Shown one piece after another: positions 29,505 to 36,998 of a stretch of 36,998 nt of DNA. The DNA comes from CAYMJK01 sp043101635. GTDB taxonomy: Bacteria; Planctomycetota; Phycisphaerae; Phycisphaerales; UBA1924. The notes below the pieces were generated by a model. The model was not told the DNA's origin. It did not search any database and was given only the letters and a program-made list of their open reading frames with translations. Location: the NCBI GenBank assembly GCA_043101635.1, contig JBICIE010000041.1, forward strand, positions 1 to 36,998. The letters are read 5' to 3'. The position numbers and the translations under genes were made by a program. Numbering within the stretch: position 1 is the stretch's first letter; the number at the start of each line of letters is the position of its first letter.

Positions 29505-30704
29505 TCAGCCGATGATCTTCACCATATTCCACATCGGCAGGTAGATTGCCAGCGCCACCATCAGCACGATCGCTGCGATCGCTACCACCAGAATCGGTTC
29601 GATAACCGTGACGAGGTTCCGGGCCAGCGTGCTGGCGTCGCGCTCGTAGCGCCGGGCCACGATCGTGCACATGCGCGGCAGCTCGGCGGCCTCCTCGCCC
29701 GTCGAGATCAGGCGCCGGGCAAACGGCGGCATGTAGTCGCACTCGCGCAGCGCTTCGGACAGGCGCCCGCCGCCGCGGACGTGCTCGACCATCTTCTCGG
29801 TCTCGACGATGAGCATCGGCCGTCCGGAGGCCCTCCCGGCCATCTCCAGCGCCTCGATCAGGTTCAGACCGGAGCTGAGCGACAGGCCCAGCACCCGGGC
29901 AAAGCGGGCGACGCCGGCGCCCACGAGAATGTCACGCATCACCGGCGCCCGGTGCAGCAGTCGATCGACGACCAGCCGGACCGAGGCGCTGCGCCGGGCC
30001 CGCGTCGCGATCATCACGCCGCCCGCGATGGCCAGCAGCCAGGCCCACCAGAAGTTGCGCATGGAGACGCCCGTCGCGGCGAGGATCTCGGTGAACAGCG
30101 GCAGGTCCACTCCGCGCCGCTCGAACATGGCCGCGAACCTGGGCACGACGGCGATGATGAGGAAGGTCACGGCCCCCGCCAGCGCCAGCACCACGCACAG
30201 CGGATACAGCATCGCCGAGCGAAGCTGCTGCGCCGTCTCGTGCGATGTCTCCAGCGTCTCGGCGAGATACTCCAGGACCTGCACCAGGTTGCCGGTGCGC
30301 TCCGCCGCGGCCAGGGTGTCGACGTAGATGTCGCCGAAGACCGCACGGTGCGCGCCCATGGCCTCGGAAATGGTGCTGCCGGCCTCGATGCTGTCGGCGA
30401 CATCGTGGATGATCTCGCCGAGCGCGCGGCCCTCTTCCTGCTCGGCCAGGCTCCGCAGCCCGTCCCCCACGCCAATGCGCGCGCCCAGCAGCGTCCCGAG
30501 CTGGAAGGTGAAGTGGGCCAGTTCCCGGGTCCGGATGCGACGGGCGCTGCGCCCGCTGCGCTCCCGCTGGGCCTTCAGCAGCAGGGGGGTCAGCCCCTGG
30601 CTGGTCAGCCGGCGGTAGGCGTCGGACTTGGTCGGCGCCCGCAGGTCGCCCCGGCGGCGGACGCCCTCGCGGTCCATCGCGAGGTACTCGAACGTGACGC
30701 TCAT
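29505..30704 (-). CDS. gspF: type II secretion/type IV pilus inner-membrane platform protein GspF/PilC
   Basis: The 399-residue protein starts with the short N-terminal strand domain (FEYLAMDREGVRRRGDL). It has two T2SSF domains, each with the helical cytoplasmic bundle (first FTFQLGTLLGARIGVGDGL; second RFARVLGLSLSSGLNLIEAL), and membrane helices at about 167-190, 220-237 and 368-390. The family forms the inner-membrane platform turned by the GspE ATPase during pseudopilus assembly. Its ATG overlaps the gspE stop (ATGA, 30701-30704). Length is normal for the family. Confidence 0.95.
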   Translation of the reverse strand: MSVTFEYLAMDREGVRRRGDLRAPTKSDAYRRLTSQGLTPLLLKAQRERSGRSARRIRTRELAHFTFQLGTLLGARIGVGDGLRSLAEQEEGRALGEIIHDVADSIEAGSTISEAMGAHRAVFGDIYVDTLAAAERTGNLVQVLEYLAETLETSHETAQQLRSAMLYPLCVVLALAGAVTFLIIAVVPRFAAMFERRGVDLPLFTEILAATGVSMRNFWWAWLLAIAGGVMIATRARRSASVRLVVDRLLHRAPVMRDILVGAGVARFARVLGLSLSSGLNLIEALEMAGRASGRPMLIVETEKMVEHVRGGGRLSEALRECDYMPPFARRLISTGEEAAELPRMCTIVARRYERDASTLARNLVTVIEPILVVAIAAIVLMVALAIYLPMWNMVKIIG

Positions 30705-32386
30705 GCTGCGGCCCTCACGGCGCCCGGGCGCTCATCGTCGTCGGCGGCGCCGGCGACCACGCGCCCCACCTCCGCCAGCGTCGTCAGGCCGCGCCGGGCC
30801 TTGTCCAGCCCGTCGAGCCACATCGGGCGCATGCCCTCGCGCAGGGCGATCCGTCTCAGTTCGGCCGCCGGGTCCTGCCGCTCGATGGCTTCCTTGACCG
30901 GCCCGGTCATGCGCAGCATCTCGGCGACGACCAGGCGACCCCGGACGCCGAGGTTGGCGCACTGGCTGCAGCCGGCGCCCACCTGGAACTGCCCGTCTTC
31001 CAGGCGGATGTCGAACCGGCGCAGGAGCGACGGCTCCGGCGAATCCGGCGCAGCGCACTGGGCGCAGACCCGGCGCACCAGCCGCTGGGCCATGGCGCAC
31101 AGCACCGACGAGTTGATCGCAAACGGCGGCGCTCCGAGGTCATGCAGGCGGGCCACCGCCCCGCACGCGTCGTTGGTGTGCAGCGTGGCCAGCACCAGGT
31201 GCCCGGTCAGGGCGGCCTGCACCGCGATGCGGGCGGTCTCGTCGTCGCGGATCTCGCCGACCAGCACGACATCCGGATCCTGACGCAGCACGGATCGCAG
31301 CGCCGTGGCGAACGTCAGCCCGATCGCGCTGTTCACCTGCACCTGCCGCAGCAGCGGCAGCCGGATCTCCACCGGATCCTCGATCGTGATGATGTTCCGC
31401 TCGGGTGTGTTGAGGGTTGCCAGCGCCGTGTACAGCGTGGTCGTCTTGCCGGATCCGGTCGGCCCGGTCACCAGGATCATGCCGTGGGGCTGCTCGACCA
31501 TGACCTGGAACTGCTCGATCAGCTCCTGGGAGAACCCAAGATCCTCGAAGCTGCGGATCGACGTGGCGCCGCTCAGCAGGCGCATCACCACGTTCTCGCC
31601 GGCCACGGTGGGAATCACGCTCAGCCGGACATCCACGCTGCGCCCCTCGTGACGGAAGCGGAACTTGCCATCCTGCGGCCGGCGGGTCTGCGTCAGGTCC
31701 AGCCCGGCCATCACCTTCAGGCGCTGCACCAGGGCCGGATGCGCCGAGCGCGGGGGGCCCTGGCGCATCTGCAGCATGCCGTCGATGCGGAACCGAAGGT
31801 GCAGCTCACGCTCGTCGGGCCCCAGGTGAATGTCCGAAGCTCCCTGCTCGACCGCGAGGCTGATGATCTGGTTGACCGCCGCGACGATCGGCCGCTCGTC
31901 GCTGGTATCGAACGCCGGGGCGTCATCCTGCGCGGCGACCGCGCCGCCGGCCGAGAGCGAGTAGGCCCGCTCGATCAACCCCTCCAGCGCCACCGGGTCG
32001 CACAGCACCGGCTCGATGTCGAGCTTGGTGGCCGAGCGGATGGCGTCCAGGGCCCGAAGGTCCAGCGGGTCGGCCATGCCGACGGTCACGACCGAGCCGA
32101 CGTGGAACAGCGGAAACGCCCGGGCCCGCTCCGCCACCGAGCGCGGCAGCAGGGCCGTGTTGCGCAGATCGATGTCGTAGTGGTCGAGATTGGCGTACGG
32201 CGTCTCGTAGACCAGCGCGCGAATGATCGAGAGTTGCTGGCTGGAGAGCAGGTGGAGTTCGAGCAGCGCATCAATGACGCTGACCGACTGCTCCACCGCA
32301 TGGGCCCGGGCCAGCTCCAGTTGCTGCTCATCGAGCAGCCGCTCCTCGGTGATCGCCCCCAGCACGAAGTCGTCGTAGCTAAGCAC
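30701..32386 (-). CDS. gspE: type II secretion/type IV pilus assembly ATPase GspE/PilB
   Basis: The 561-residue protein has an N-terminal MshEN/T2SSE_N domain (about 1-145) and then the hexameric ATPase core. Motifs are the Asp-box region (VEQGASDIHLGP), Walker A GPTGSGKTT (308-316), Walker B VVLVGEIRDDET (373-384) and the His box ATLHTND (400-406). A four-cysteine zinc site, CAQC and CSQC (441-476), is typical of GspE/PilB and absent from retraction ATPases. It powers pseudopilus extension. The GTG at 32386 overlaps the end of the PilZ gene by 8 nt. N-terminal domains of this type can bind c-di-GMP in MshE, which is interesting next to the PilZ gene. Confidence 0.95.
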   Translation of the reverse strand: MLSYDDFVLGAITEERLLDEQQLELARAHAVEQSVSVIDALLELHLLSSQQLSIIRALVYETPYANLDHYDIDLRNTALLPRSVAERARAFPLFHVGSVVTVGMADPLDLRALDAIRSATKLDIEPVLCDPVALEGLIERAYSLSAGGAVAAQDDAPAFDTSDERPIVAAVNQIISLAVEQGASDIHLGPDERELHLRFRIDGMLQMRQGPPRSAHPALVQRLKVMAGLDLTQTRRPQDGKFRFRHEGRSVDVRLSVIPTVAGENVVMRLLSGATSIRSFEDLGFSQELIEQFQVMVEQPHGMILVTGPTGSGKTTTLYTALATLNTPERNIITIEDPVEIRLPLLRQVQVNSAIGLTFATALRSVLRQDPDVVLVGEIRDDETARIAVQAALTGHLVLATLHTNDACGAVARLHDLGAPPFAINSSVLCAMAQRLVRRVCAQCAAPDSPEPSLLRRFDIRLEDGQFQVGAGCSQCANLGVRGRLVVAEMLRMTGPVKEAIERQDPAAELRRIALREGMRPMWLDGLDKARRGLTTLAEVGRVVAGAADDDERPGAVRAAA

Positions 32387-32804
32387 GGGCCGCTCCCGCC
32401 CGGGAGCCGGCCGCTTCGTGCAGGCGTTGCAGGGTCGCCAGCGGCGACTCGCCGTCGAAGGCGCAGCCGAGGTAGAAAGTCGGGGCCCGGTCGAGCATCC
32501 GGATGCGCTGCACGCGGACGGTTACTTCCAGAGCCGGCGTCGCGCCGGCAGCGCGCCCCCCGGTTGACGCCTCGAACAGCTCCACCCGCACCAGACAGTG
32601 CTTGGGCAGCAGCACCCCGCAGCGCAGGCCGAGTCCGCCGGCGCTGTAGTCGGTCACGACGCAACTGATGCGCCCGTCGCGCCCGACCTGGCTGGCGAGG
32701 CGCACCTGCTCGGCGGAGGCCTCCGCCACGCGCGCCTCGGCGCCAAGGTCGCACTCGAAGCGTTCGTGGCGGCGCACGATGAGGTCTGATTTCTGCGGAT
32801 CCAT
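32379..32804 (-). CDS. PilZ domain protein, first gene of the secretion operon
   Basis: The 141-residue protein has the c-di-GMP-binding signature of PilZ domains: VRRHERFECDL (RxxxR-type motif, about residues 10-20) and, about 40 residues later, VTDYSAGGLGLRC, the D/N-x-S-x-x-G motif. Both halves of the ligand site look intact, so c-di-GMP binding is plausible. ATG 32804 is preferred because GGGGA lies about 6 nt upstream; ATG 32849 in the same frame would add 15 residues. It overlaps gspE by 8 nt, which suggests that c-di-GMP controls the secretion ATPase (inference). Confidence 0.85.
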   Translation of the reverse strand: MDPQKSDLIVRRHERFECDLGAEARVAEASAEQVRLASQVGRDGRISCVVTDYSAGGLGLRCGVLLPKHCLVRVELFEASTGGRAAGATPALEVTVRVQRIRMLDRAPTFYLGCAFDGESPLATLQRLHEAAGSRAGAARA

Positions 32805-32822
32805 GGCATTCCCCGGCGCATC

Positions 32823-32837
32823 GTCCCATGGTGGGAC
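32823..32837. promoter_or_regulatory. inverted repeat GTCCCA-TGG-TGGGAC upstream of the PilZ operon
   Basis: Perfect 6-bp inverted repeats with a 3-bp spacer lie 19 bp upstream of the preferred PilZ start, in the 134-bp divergent gap shared with the helicase gene. It could be an operator. If ATG 32849 is the true start, it is coding and not regulatory. Confidence 0.35.
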
Positions 32838-32898
32838 ATCGCCAGCCATCGGCCTGATCCGGGGCCCGCTGTAGCCCGCCGGCCCCTCCCACGCCAGC

Positions 32899-32904
32899 TA
32901 CACT
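32899..32904 (+). promoter_or_regulatory. TACACT -10-like box for the repair helicase
   Basis: AGCTACACTGG resembles the TGGTACACTGAG box before the DUF2339 gene. It would give a leader of about 28 nt with AGGGAG at 32921-32926. A partly inverted copy (GCTGTAGC, 32868-32875) faces the PilZ operon. Confidence 0.4.
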
Positions 32905-32938
32905 GGCCCGAGGTCCGAGAAGGGAGCGAGCAGCCACC

Positions 32939-35467
32939 GTGACCAGTGTCCAGACCAGGCCGCGCGGCGCTCGCGCCGAGCTGGAGCGGCTCGAGGCCTG
33001 GTTCGCAGCGCGGGGCTGGACGCCGTGGCCGTACCAGCGCCGCGCCTGGCAGGCCGCCCTGCAGGGACGCAGCGGGCTCATCAGCGTCGCCACCGGCGCC
33101 GGCAAGACCTACGCGGCCTATCTCGGCCCGCTGGCGCAGCTCGCCGCCAGCCCGGGCCCCGGCCTGCGCATGTGCTACATCACGCCCCTGCGGGCCGTGG
33201 CCCGGGACATCGAACTGGCCATGCGCGCCCCCGTCGCGGAGCTTCGCCTGCCGGTCACCATCGAGAGCCGCACCGGAGACACTTCCCAGACCATCCGCGC
33301 CCGGCAACGCACCCGACTGGCCAACGTGCTCATCACCACGCCCGAGTCGCTGAGCCTGCTGCTGACGCGCGAGAACGCAGGCGAGCTGTTCGCCAGTCTG
33401 CGAACCGTCATCGTCGACGAGTGGCACGAACTGCTCAGCTCCAAGCGCGGCACGCAGGTCGAGCTTGCCCTGTCGCGGCTGCGGGCCCTGGCGCCACAGA
33501 TGAACGCATGGGCGCTCTCGGCCACGATCGCCAACATCGAGGAGGCCGCCCAGGCCATCGTCGGAACTGGCCCGGCGCACCCGGCGGCGGTCCGGCCTGC
33601 CGGAGCGTCGGCGGCCGCTGCCGAGCCTGAGATCATCACCGCCGACATCCCGCGTCCCGTGCGCATCGAGGGCCTCATCCCGAGCCGGGTCGAGTCGTTC
33701 CCATGGGCGGGCCGGCTCGGGCTGTGGATGCTCGACGATCTGCTCCAGTGGCTCGACCCGGACCGCTCGACGCTGATCTTCACGAACGTGCGCTCGCACG
33801 CGGAGCGCTGGTACCGGGCGATCACGCTGGCCCGGCCCGAGTGGCAGGCGCGGGCGGCGCTGCATCACGGCTCGATCGACCGTGCCGAGCGCGAGCGGGT
33901 CGAAGCCGGCGTCAAGAGCGGCGCCATCACGCTGGTGGTGTGCACCAGCAGCCTCGATCTGGGCGTTGACTTCGCGCCGGTCGAGCGCGTCGTACAGATC
34001 GGCTCGCCCAAGGGTGTCGCCCGGCTGATCCAGCGGGCGGGGCGCTCGTCCCATCGCCCGGGCGCGGCGTGCGAGATCCTGTGCGTGCCGACGCATGGCC
34101 TGGAACTGCTGGAGATCGCGGCGGTGCGCCGGGCCGTGGCCGAAGGGCGCATCGAGCCGCGGGATCCGGTCCGCAAGCCGCTGGACGCCCTGGCCCAGCA
34201 CATGGTCACCTGCGCCCTGGGCGGCGGCTTCGGGGCCGACGAACTGTTCGAGCAGGTACGCACCGCCTGGAGCTACCGCGAACTCACCCGGCGCGAGTTC
34301 GACTGGACGCTGGCGCTGGTGCGCGAGGGCGGCGGCACGCTGGCCGCCTACCCCGACTTCTGCAAGGTGCTTCAGGTCGATGGCGTCTACCAGTGCGCCC
34401 GGCCGCGGATCGGGCAGTTGCACCGGCTCAACATCGGCACGATCACATCCACCCCCACGCTCGACTTGCGCTTCGTCAGCGGCAGCCGGATCGGACAGGT
34501 CGAAGACGACTTCATCGCCCGCCTGCGGCCCGGCGACCGCTTCTTCTTTGCCGGGCGGGCCCTTGAGTTCGTGAGCCTGCACGACGACACCGCCTTCGTC
34601 CGCCCGGCCCGGCGCAACCCGACGCTCACGCCCATCTGGGCCGGCACGCGCCTGCCGATCTCCGAATCGCTCTCCAGCGCGATCCGGCGGGCCCTGGAGG
34701 ATGCCCGAGATGGGCGGATGGCCGAGCCCGAGGCGCTCGCCGCGGCGCCCATCTTCGCCGCCCAGCAGCGGCTCAGTGTCATCCCCGGCGCCGGCGAGAC
34801 ACTGATCGAGTTGTGCCGGACCCGCGATGGGGATCGCATGTTCATCTTCCCGTTCGAGGGCCAGCTCGTGCACGCCGGGATCGCGTCGCTGCTGGCCCTG
34901 CGCCTGGGCCGGCGGCGGCCGGCGACATTCACAACCAGCCACAACGACTACGGTTTCGAACTGATGGCCGAGGGCGAGTTCGACTTCGAGGCGTCCATCA
35001 CGCCCGACCTGTTCTCGACCGATGAGCTTGCCCGCGACGCCCTGGACAGCGTGAACAGTTCTGCGCTCGCGAAGCGCCAGTTCCGTGAGATTGCGCGCGT
35101 CGCCGGCCTTGTATTCCAGCACTACCCGGGCGCGCGCAAACCCGGCCGGCAGGTGCAGGCCAACAGTTCGCTCATCTACGATGTGTACGAGCAGTTCGAC
35201 CCGGAGAACCAGCTGCTGGTGCAGGCCAAGCGCGAAGTGCTGGAGAACCAGTTCCAGCGCAGCCGGCTCGCGCTCTGCCTGGAGCGGCTCCGGCGCGGGC
35301 CGCTGCGCATCGTCCGGACGCCCCGCCCGACGCCGCTGGCCTTCCCGCTGGTGGCCCAGAGCATTGGCACGCAGACGATGTCGTTCGAATCGACGGCATC
35401 GCGACTCGAGCGGCTGCAGAAGCAGTGGGACAAGGAGGAGGCCAGGTGGGCCGCGAGCCGGAACTGA
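32939..35467 (+). CDS. ligase-associated DNA-damage-response DEXH-box helicase (Lhr-like)
   Basis: The 842-residue superfamily 2 helicase carries the Q-motif-like WPYQRRAWQAAL, Walker A SVATGAGKT (49-57), motif Ia TPLRAVARD, Walker B VDEWHELL (159-166), motif III SAT (194-196) and motif VI QRAGRSSHRPG. A winged-helix and an Lhr C-terminal region (about 400-820) follow. VDEWHELLSSKRGTQVELALSRLR is typical of the bacterial ligase-associated (LHR) subgroup. In other genomes this helicase is encoded with PdeM, an exonuclease and an ATP-dependent DNA ligase. Only PdeM is adjacent here. The GTG at 32939 is the first codon that includes the whole N-terminus; its AGGGAG is rather far (12 nt). Confidence 0.93.
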   Translation: MTSVQTRPRGARAELERLEAWFAARGWTPWPYQRRAWQAALQGRSGLISVATGAGKTYAAYLGPLAQLAASPGPGLRMCYITPLRAVARDIELAMRAPVAELRLPVTIESRTGDTSQTIRARQRTRLANVLITTPESLSLLLTRENAGELFASLRTVIVDEWHELLSSKRGTQVELALSRLRALAPQMNAWALSATIANIEEAAQAIVGTGPAHPAAVRPAGASAAAAEPEIITADIPRPVRIEGLIPSRVESFPWAGRLGLWMLDDLLQWLDPDRSTLIFTNVRSHAERWYRAITLARPEWQARAALHHGSIDRAERERVEAGVKSGAITLVVCTSSLDLGVDFAPVERVVQIGSPKGVARLIQRAGRSSHRPGAACEILCVPTHGLELLEIAAVRRAVAEGRIEPRDPVRKPLDALAQHMVTCALGGGFGADELFEQVRTAWSYRELTRREFDWTLALVREGGGTLAAYPDFCKVLQVDGVYQCARPRIGQLHRLNIGTITSTPTLDLRFVSGSRIGQVEDDFIARLRPGDRFFFAGRALEFVSLHDDTAFVRPARRNPTLTPIWAGTRLPISESLSSAIRRALEDARDGRMAEPEALAAAPIFAAQQRLSVIPGAGETLIELCRTRDGDRMFIFPFEGQLVHAGIASLLALRLGRRRPATFTTSHNDYGFELMAEGEFDFEASITPDLFSTDELARDALDSVNSSALAKRQFREIARVAGLVFQHYPGARKPGRQVQANSSLIYDVYEQFDPENQLLVQAKREVLENQFQRSRLALCLERLRRGPLRIVRTPRPTPLAFPLVAQSIGTQTMSFESTASRLERLQKQWDKEEARWAASRN

Positions 35468-36147
35468 TCCAGGGCGCCATCGAAATCGATGTCGCCGGCG
35501 AGCAGATCTGGCTGCTGCCGCAGCGCGCACTGTGGTGGCGGGCGCGCCGGACGCTGCTGGTCGCCGACGTCCATCTCGGCAAGTGTCAGGCCTACCGCGC
35601 CAGCGGCGTGCCGATACCCGGCGCCGTGCTGGACGCCGATCTGGCGAGTCTGAGCGCGCTCATCGCACAGACCCGCGCCGAGCGCCTCATCGTGCTGGGC
35701 GATCTCATTCACGCCAGGGTCGGCCTCTCGCCCGAGGTGGTCCAGCGCGTGGCGATCTGGCGAGCGCAGAACCCGCTCCCGTTCGAACTCGTTCCCGGCA
35801 ATCACGATGGAGACGCCAGCCGGCTCCCGGACACATGGGCCATCGTGCTGCGGGAGGAGGTCTCCCCGGAGGCGCCCTTCGTGCTGCGCCACACCCCCGC
35901 GGAAGATCCACGCGGCTACGTACTCTGCGGCCACCTGCACCCGGCTGTTCACATCGGGCCCATGCGCCTGCCCTGCTTCCACTTCGGCGCGCGCATCGGC
36001 ATCCTGCCGGCGCTGAGCGTCTTCACCGGAACCGCCCTCGTACAGCCCGACCCAGCGGATCGCGTCTACCTTGTGGCCCCGGACCGGGTGACACCGGCGC
36101 CGCGCCGCCCGCAGCGTGGCCGATCACGGCGTACGCTGCCGGCATGA
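35446..36147 (+). CDS. pdeM: ligase-associated DNA-damage-response endonuclease PdeM
   Basis: The 233-residue calcineurin-type metallophosphoesterase has all metal-ligand motifs: LLVADVHLGK (DxH), VLGDLIHAR (GD), VPGNHDG (GNHD) and LCGHLHP (GHxH). LLPQRALWWRARRTLLVADVH is the characteristic PdeM opening. It is expected to hydrolyse phosphodiesters in nucleic acid together with the Lhr-like helicase. GTG 35446 is chosen because AAGGAGGAG (35432-35440) lies 5 nt upstream, the strongest ribosome site in the window. It overlaps the helicase gene by 22 nt, so the two are made together. Confidence 0.93.
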   Translation: MGREPELIQGAIEIDVAGEQIWLLPQRALWWRARRTLLVADVHLGKCQAYRASGVPIPGAVLDADLASLSALIAQTRAERLIVLGDLIHARVGLSPEVVQRVAIWRAQNPLPFELVPGNHDGDASRLPDTWAIVLREEVSPEAPFVLRHTPAEDPRGYVLCGHLHPAVHIGPMRLPCFHFGARIGILPALSVFTGTALVQPDPADRVYLVAPDRVTPAPRRPQRGRSRRTLPA

Positions 36148-36998
36148 CCCCAGACGCCGCCCAACGGCGATCAGCCGTCGCCGACCGTCTCCGCCCCTTC
36201 GGCGTCACCATCTTCGCCGAGATGACGCGCCTGGCCGTCGAGCACGGCGCTGTCAACCTTTCCCAGGGCTTCCCCGACTTCGACGGGCCCGACTTCGTCA
36301 AGCAGGCGCTCGCCGACGCCATGAACGCCGGGCACAATCAGTACGCCCCGCTTGGCGGGATCCCCGCTTTGCAGCAGGCCATCGCCGATTGGCACGCCGC
36401 GGCGTGGGCCGGCGGGGCCCCCGCGGTCGATCCGGCGGCGTGCGTGACCGTCACGAGCGGCTGCACCGAGGCCATCCCGGCGACCATGCTCGGCCTGCTG
36501 AATCCCGGCCACGAGATCATCATCTTCGAGCCGTTCTACGACTCCTATCGCGCCTGCGTTGCCATGGCTGGCGCCACCCCGCGCTTCGTCACGCTGCGCC
36601 CGCAGGCGGATGGCGCATTCGCCTTCGATCCGGACGAACTGCGAGCCGCGATCACGCCGCGCACCCGCGCCATTCTCGTCAACACGCCCCACAATCCGAC
36701 AGGCAAGGTCTACACCCGCGACGAACTCCAGTTCATCGCCGATCTGTGCATCGAGCGCGACGTCATCGCCATCACCGACGAGGTCTACGAGCGACTCGTC
36801 TTTGAGCCGGATCTGCCGCACATCCGCATGGCGTCGCTGCCGCACATGGGCGAGCGCACGGTCACGCTCAGCAGCCTGGGCAAGACCTTCAGCTTCACTG
36901 GCTGGAAGATCGGCTGGGCCGTGGCGCCGCCCGACCTGAGCAAGGGGGTGCGGGCCGCGCATCAGTTCCTGACCTACGCGGTCTCGACGCCTGCCCAG
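36144..36998 (+). CDS. PLP-dependent class I/II aminotransferase (3' end outside window)
   Basis: An open frame runs from ATG 36144 to the window end (285 codons). NLSQGFPDFDGPDFV near residue 33 and the catalytic-lysine motif SSLGKTFSFTGWKIGW near 244-259 place it with methionine/kynurenine-type aminotransferases (YbdL, KAT III). Also present are QYAPLGGIPAL, VTSGCTEAI (phosphate cup), NTPHNPTGKV (cofactor ring Asn) and ITDEVYE (cofactor Asp and Tyr). It would move an amino group from methionine, glutamine or aromatic amino acids to a 2-oxo acid; the exact donor is unknown. Its ATG overlaps the pdeM stop (ATGA), so it is in the same operon, without obvious functional link to repair. Confidence 0.93.
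   Translation, partial: MTPDAAQRRSAVADRLRPFGVTIFAEMTRLAVEHGAVNLSQGFPDFDGPDFVKQALADAMNAGHNQYAPLGGIPALQQAIADWHAAAWAGGAPAVDPAACVTVTSGCTEAIPATMLGLLNPGHEIIIFEPFYDSYRACVAMAGATPRFVTLRPQADGAFAFDPDELRAAITPRTRAILVNTPHNPTGKVYTRDELQFIADLCIERDVIAITDEVYERLVFEPDLPHIRMASLPHMGERTVTLSSLGKTFSFTGWKIGWAVAPPDLSKGVRAAHQFLTYAVSTPAQ

Noticed and set aside
32654..35530. Minus-strand frame of 958 codons opposite the helicase
   Set aside because: The plus-strand frame has every helicase motif; this one is shadow sequence without domains.
36132..36137. TACGCT 6 nt before the aminotransferase ATG as another leaderless promoter
   Set aside because: It lies within pdeM codons and the ATG overlaps the pdeM stop, so translational coupling explains the start; the box may be chance.

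Overview
The window is a GC-rich, densely coding stretch of a Gram-negative bacterium (about 70% GC by eye; frequent GTG starts, ATGA/GTGA stop-start overlaps). The gene mix (DUF2339 protein, polysaccharide ABC exporter with several sulfotransferases, a type II secretion-like pseudopilus operon with PilZ, an orphan nuoH, and the Lhr-like helicase/PdeM repair pair) would fit Planctomycetota, perhaps Phycisphaerae. That placement is inference; no rRNA or other marker is present.

Layout. (1) 1-5816, plus strand: 3' part of a LolD/MacB-type ABC ATPase, an alpha/beta hydrolase overlapping it, a GH3-family adenylating enzyme, then a large DUF2339 membrane protein behind its own extended -10 promoter. 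(2) 5889-22457: a surface-polysaccharide locus. It contains a GT9 glycosyltransferase fused to a long coiled coil, a GT2-GT4 double glycosyltransferase, an ABC-2 permease, a GT2 with a degraded methyltransferase-like tail, a sulfotransferase-methyltransferase fusion, a second sulfotransferase, a Wzt-type ATPase with a C-terminal carbohydrate-binding domain, a GT4 enzyme carrying an in-frame hairpin repeat, three more sulfotransferases, a free methyltransferase and a pseudogene copy of one sulfotransferase. Together they look able to assemble, methylate, sulfate and export a glycan. (3) 22496-23818: an isolated nuoH. (4) 23835-32804, minus strand: eleven tightly packed genes, PilZ-E-F-G-H-I-J-K-L-M-C, of a type II secretion/type IV pilus-like machine, without secretin or prepilin peptidase in view. 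(5) 32939-36998, plus strand: the ligase-associated repair helicase, its PdeM phosphoesterase and the 5' part of a class I aminotransferase, chained by overlaps.

The most unusual signals are: a hairpin of 8-bp tandem units, stop-free in all six frames, inserted inside a glycosyltransferase gene; a recurring TANNNT box (TACCAT, TACCGT, TACCCT) only 5-10 nt before start codons that lack a Shine-Dalgarno sequence, which suggests leaderless transcripts; five sulfotransferases in one exporter locus, one of them fused to a methyltransferase; a stop-codon loss visible by comparing the intact sulfotransferase with its pseudogene copy; and a GspK-position pseudopilin with a Ca-loop-like motif and a roughly 100-residue Gly/Asn tail.

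No tRNA, rRNA, CRISPR array, transposase or complete insertion sequence was seen. Apart from the pseudogene region there is no gene-free stretch over 300 bp.
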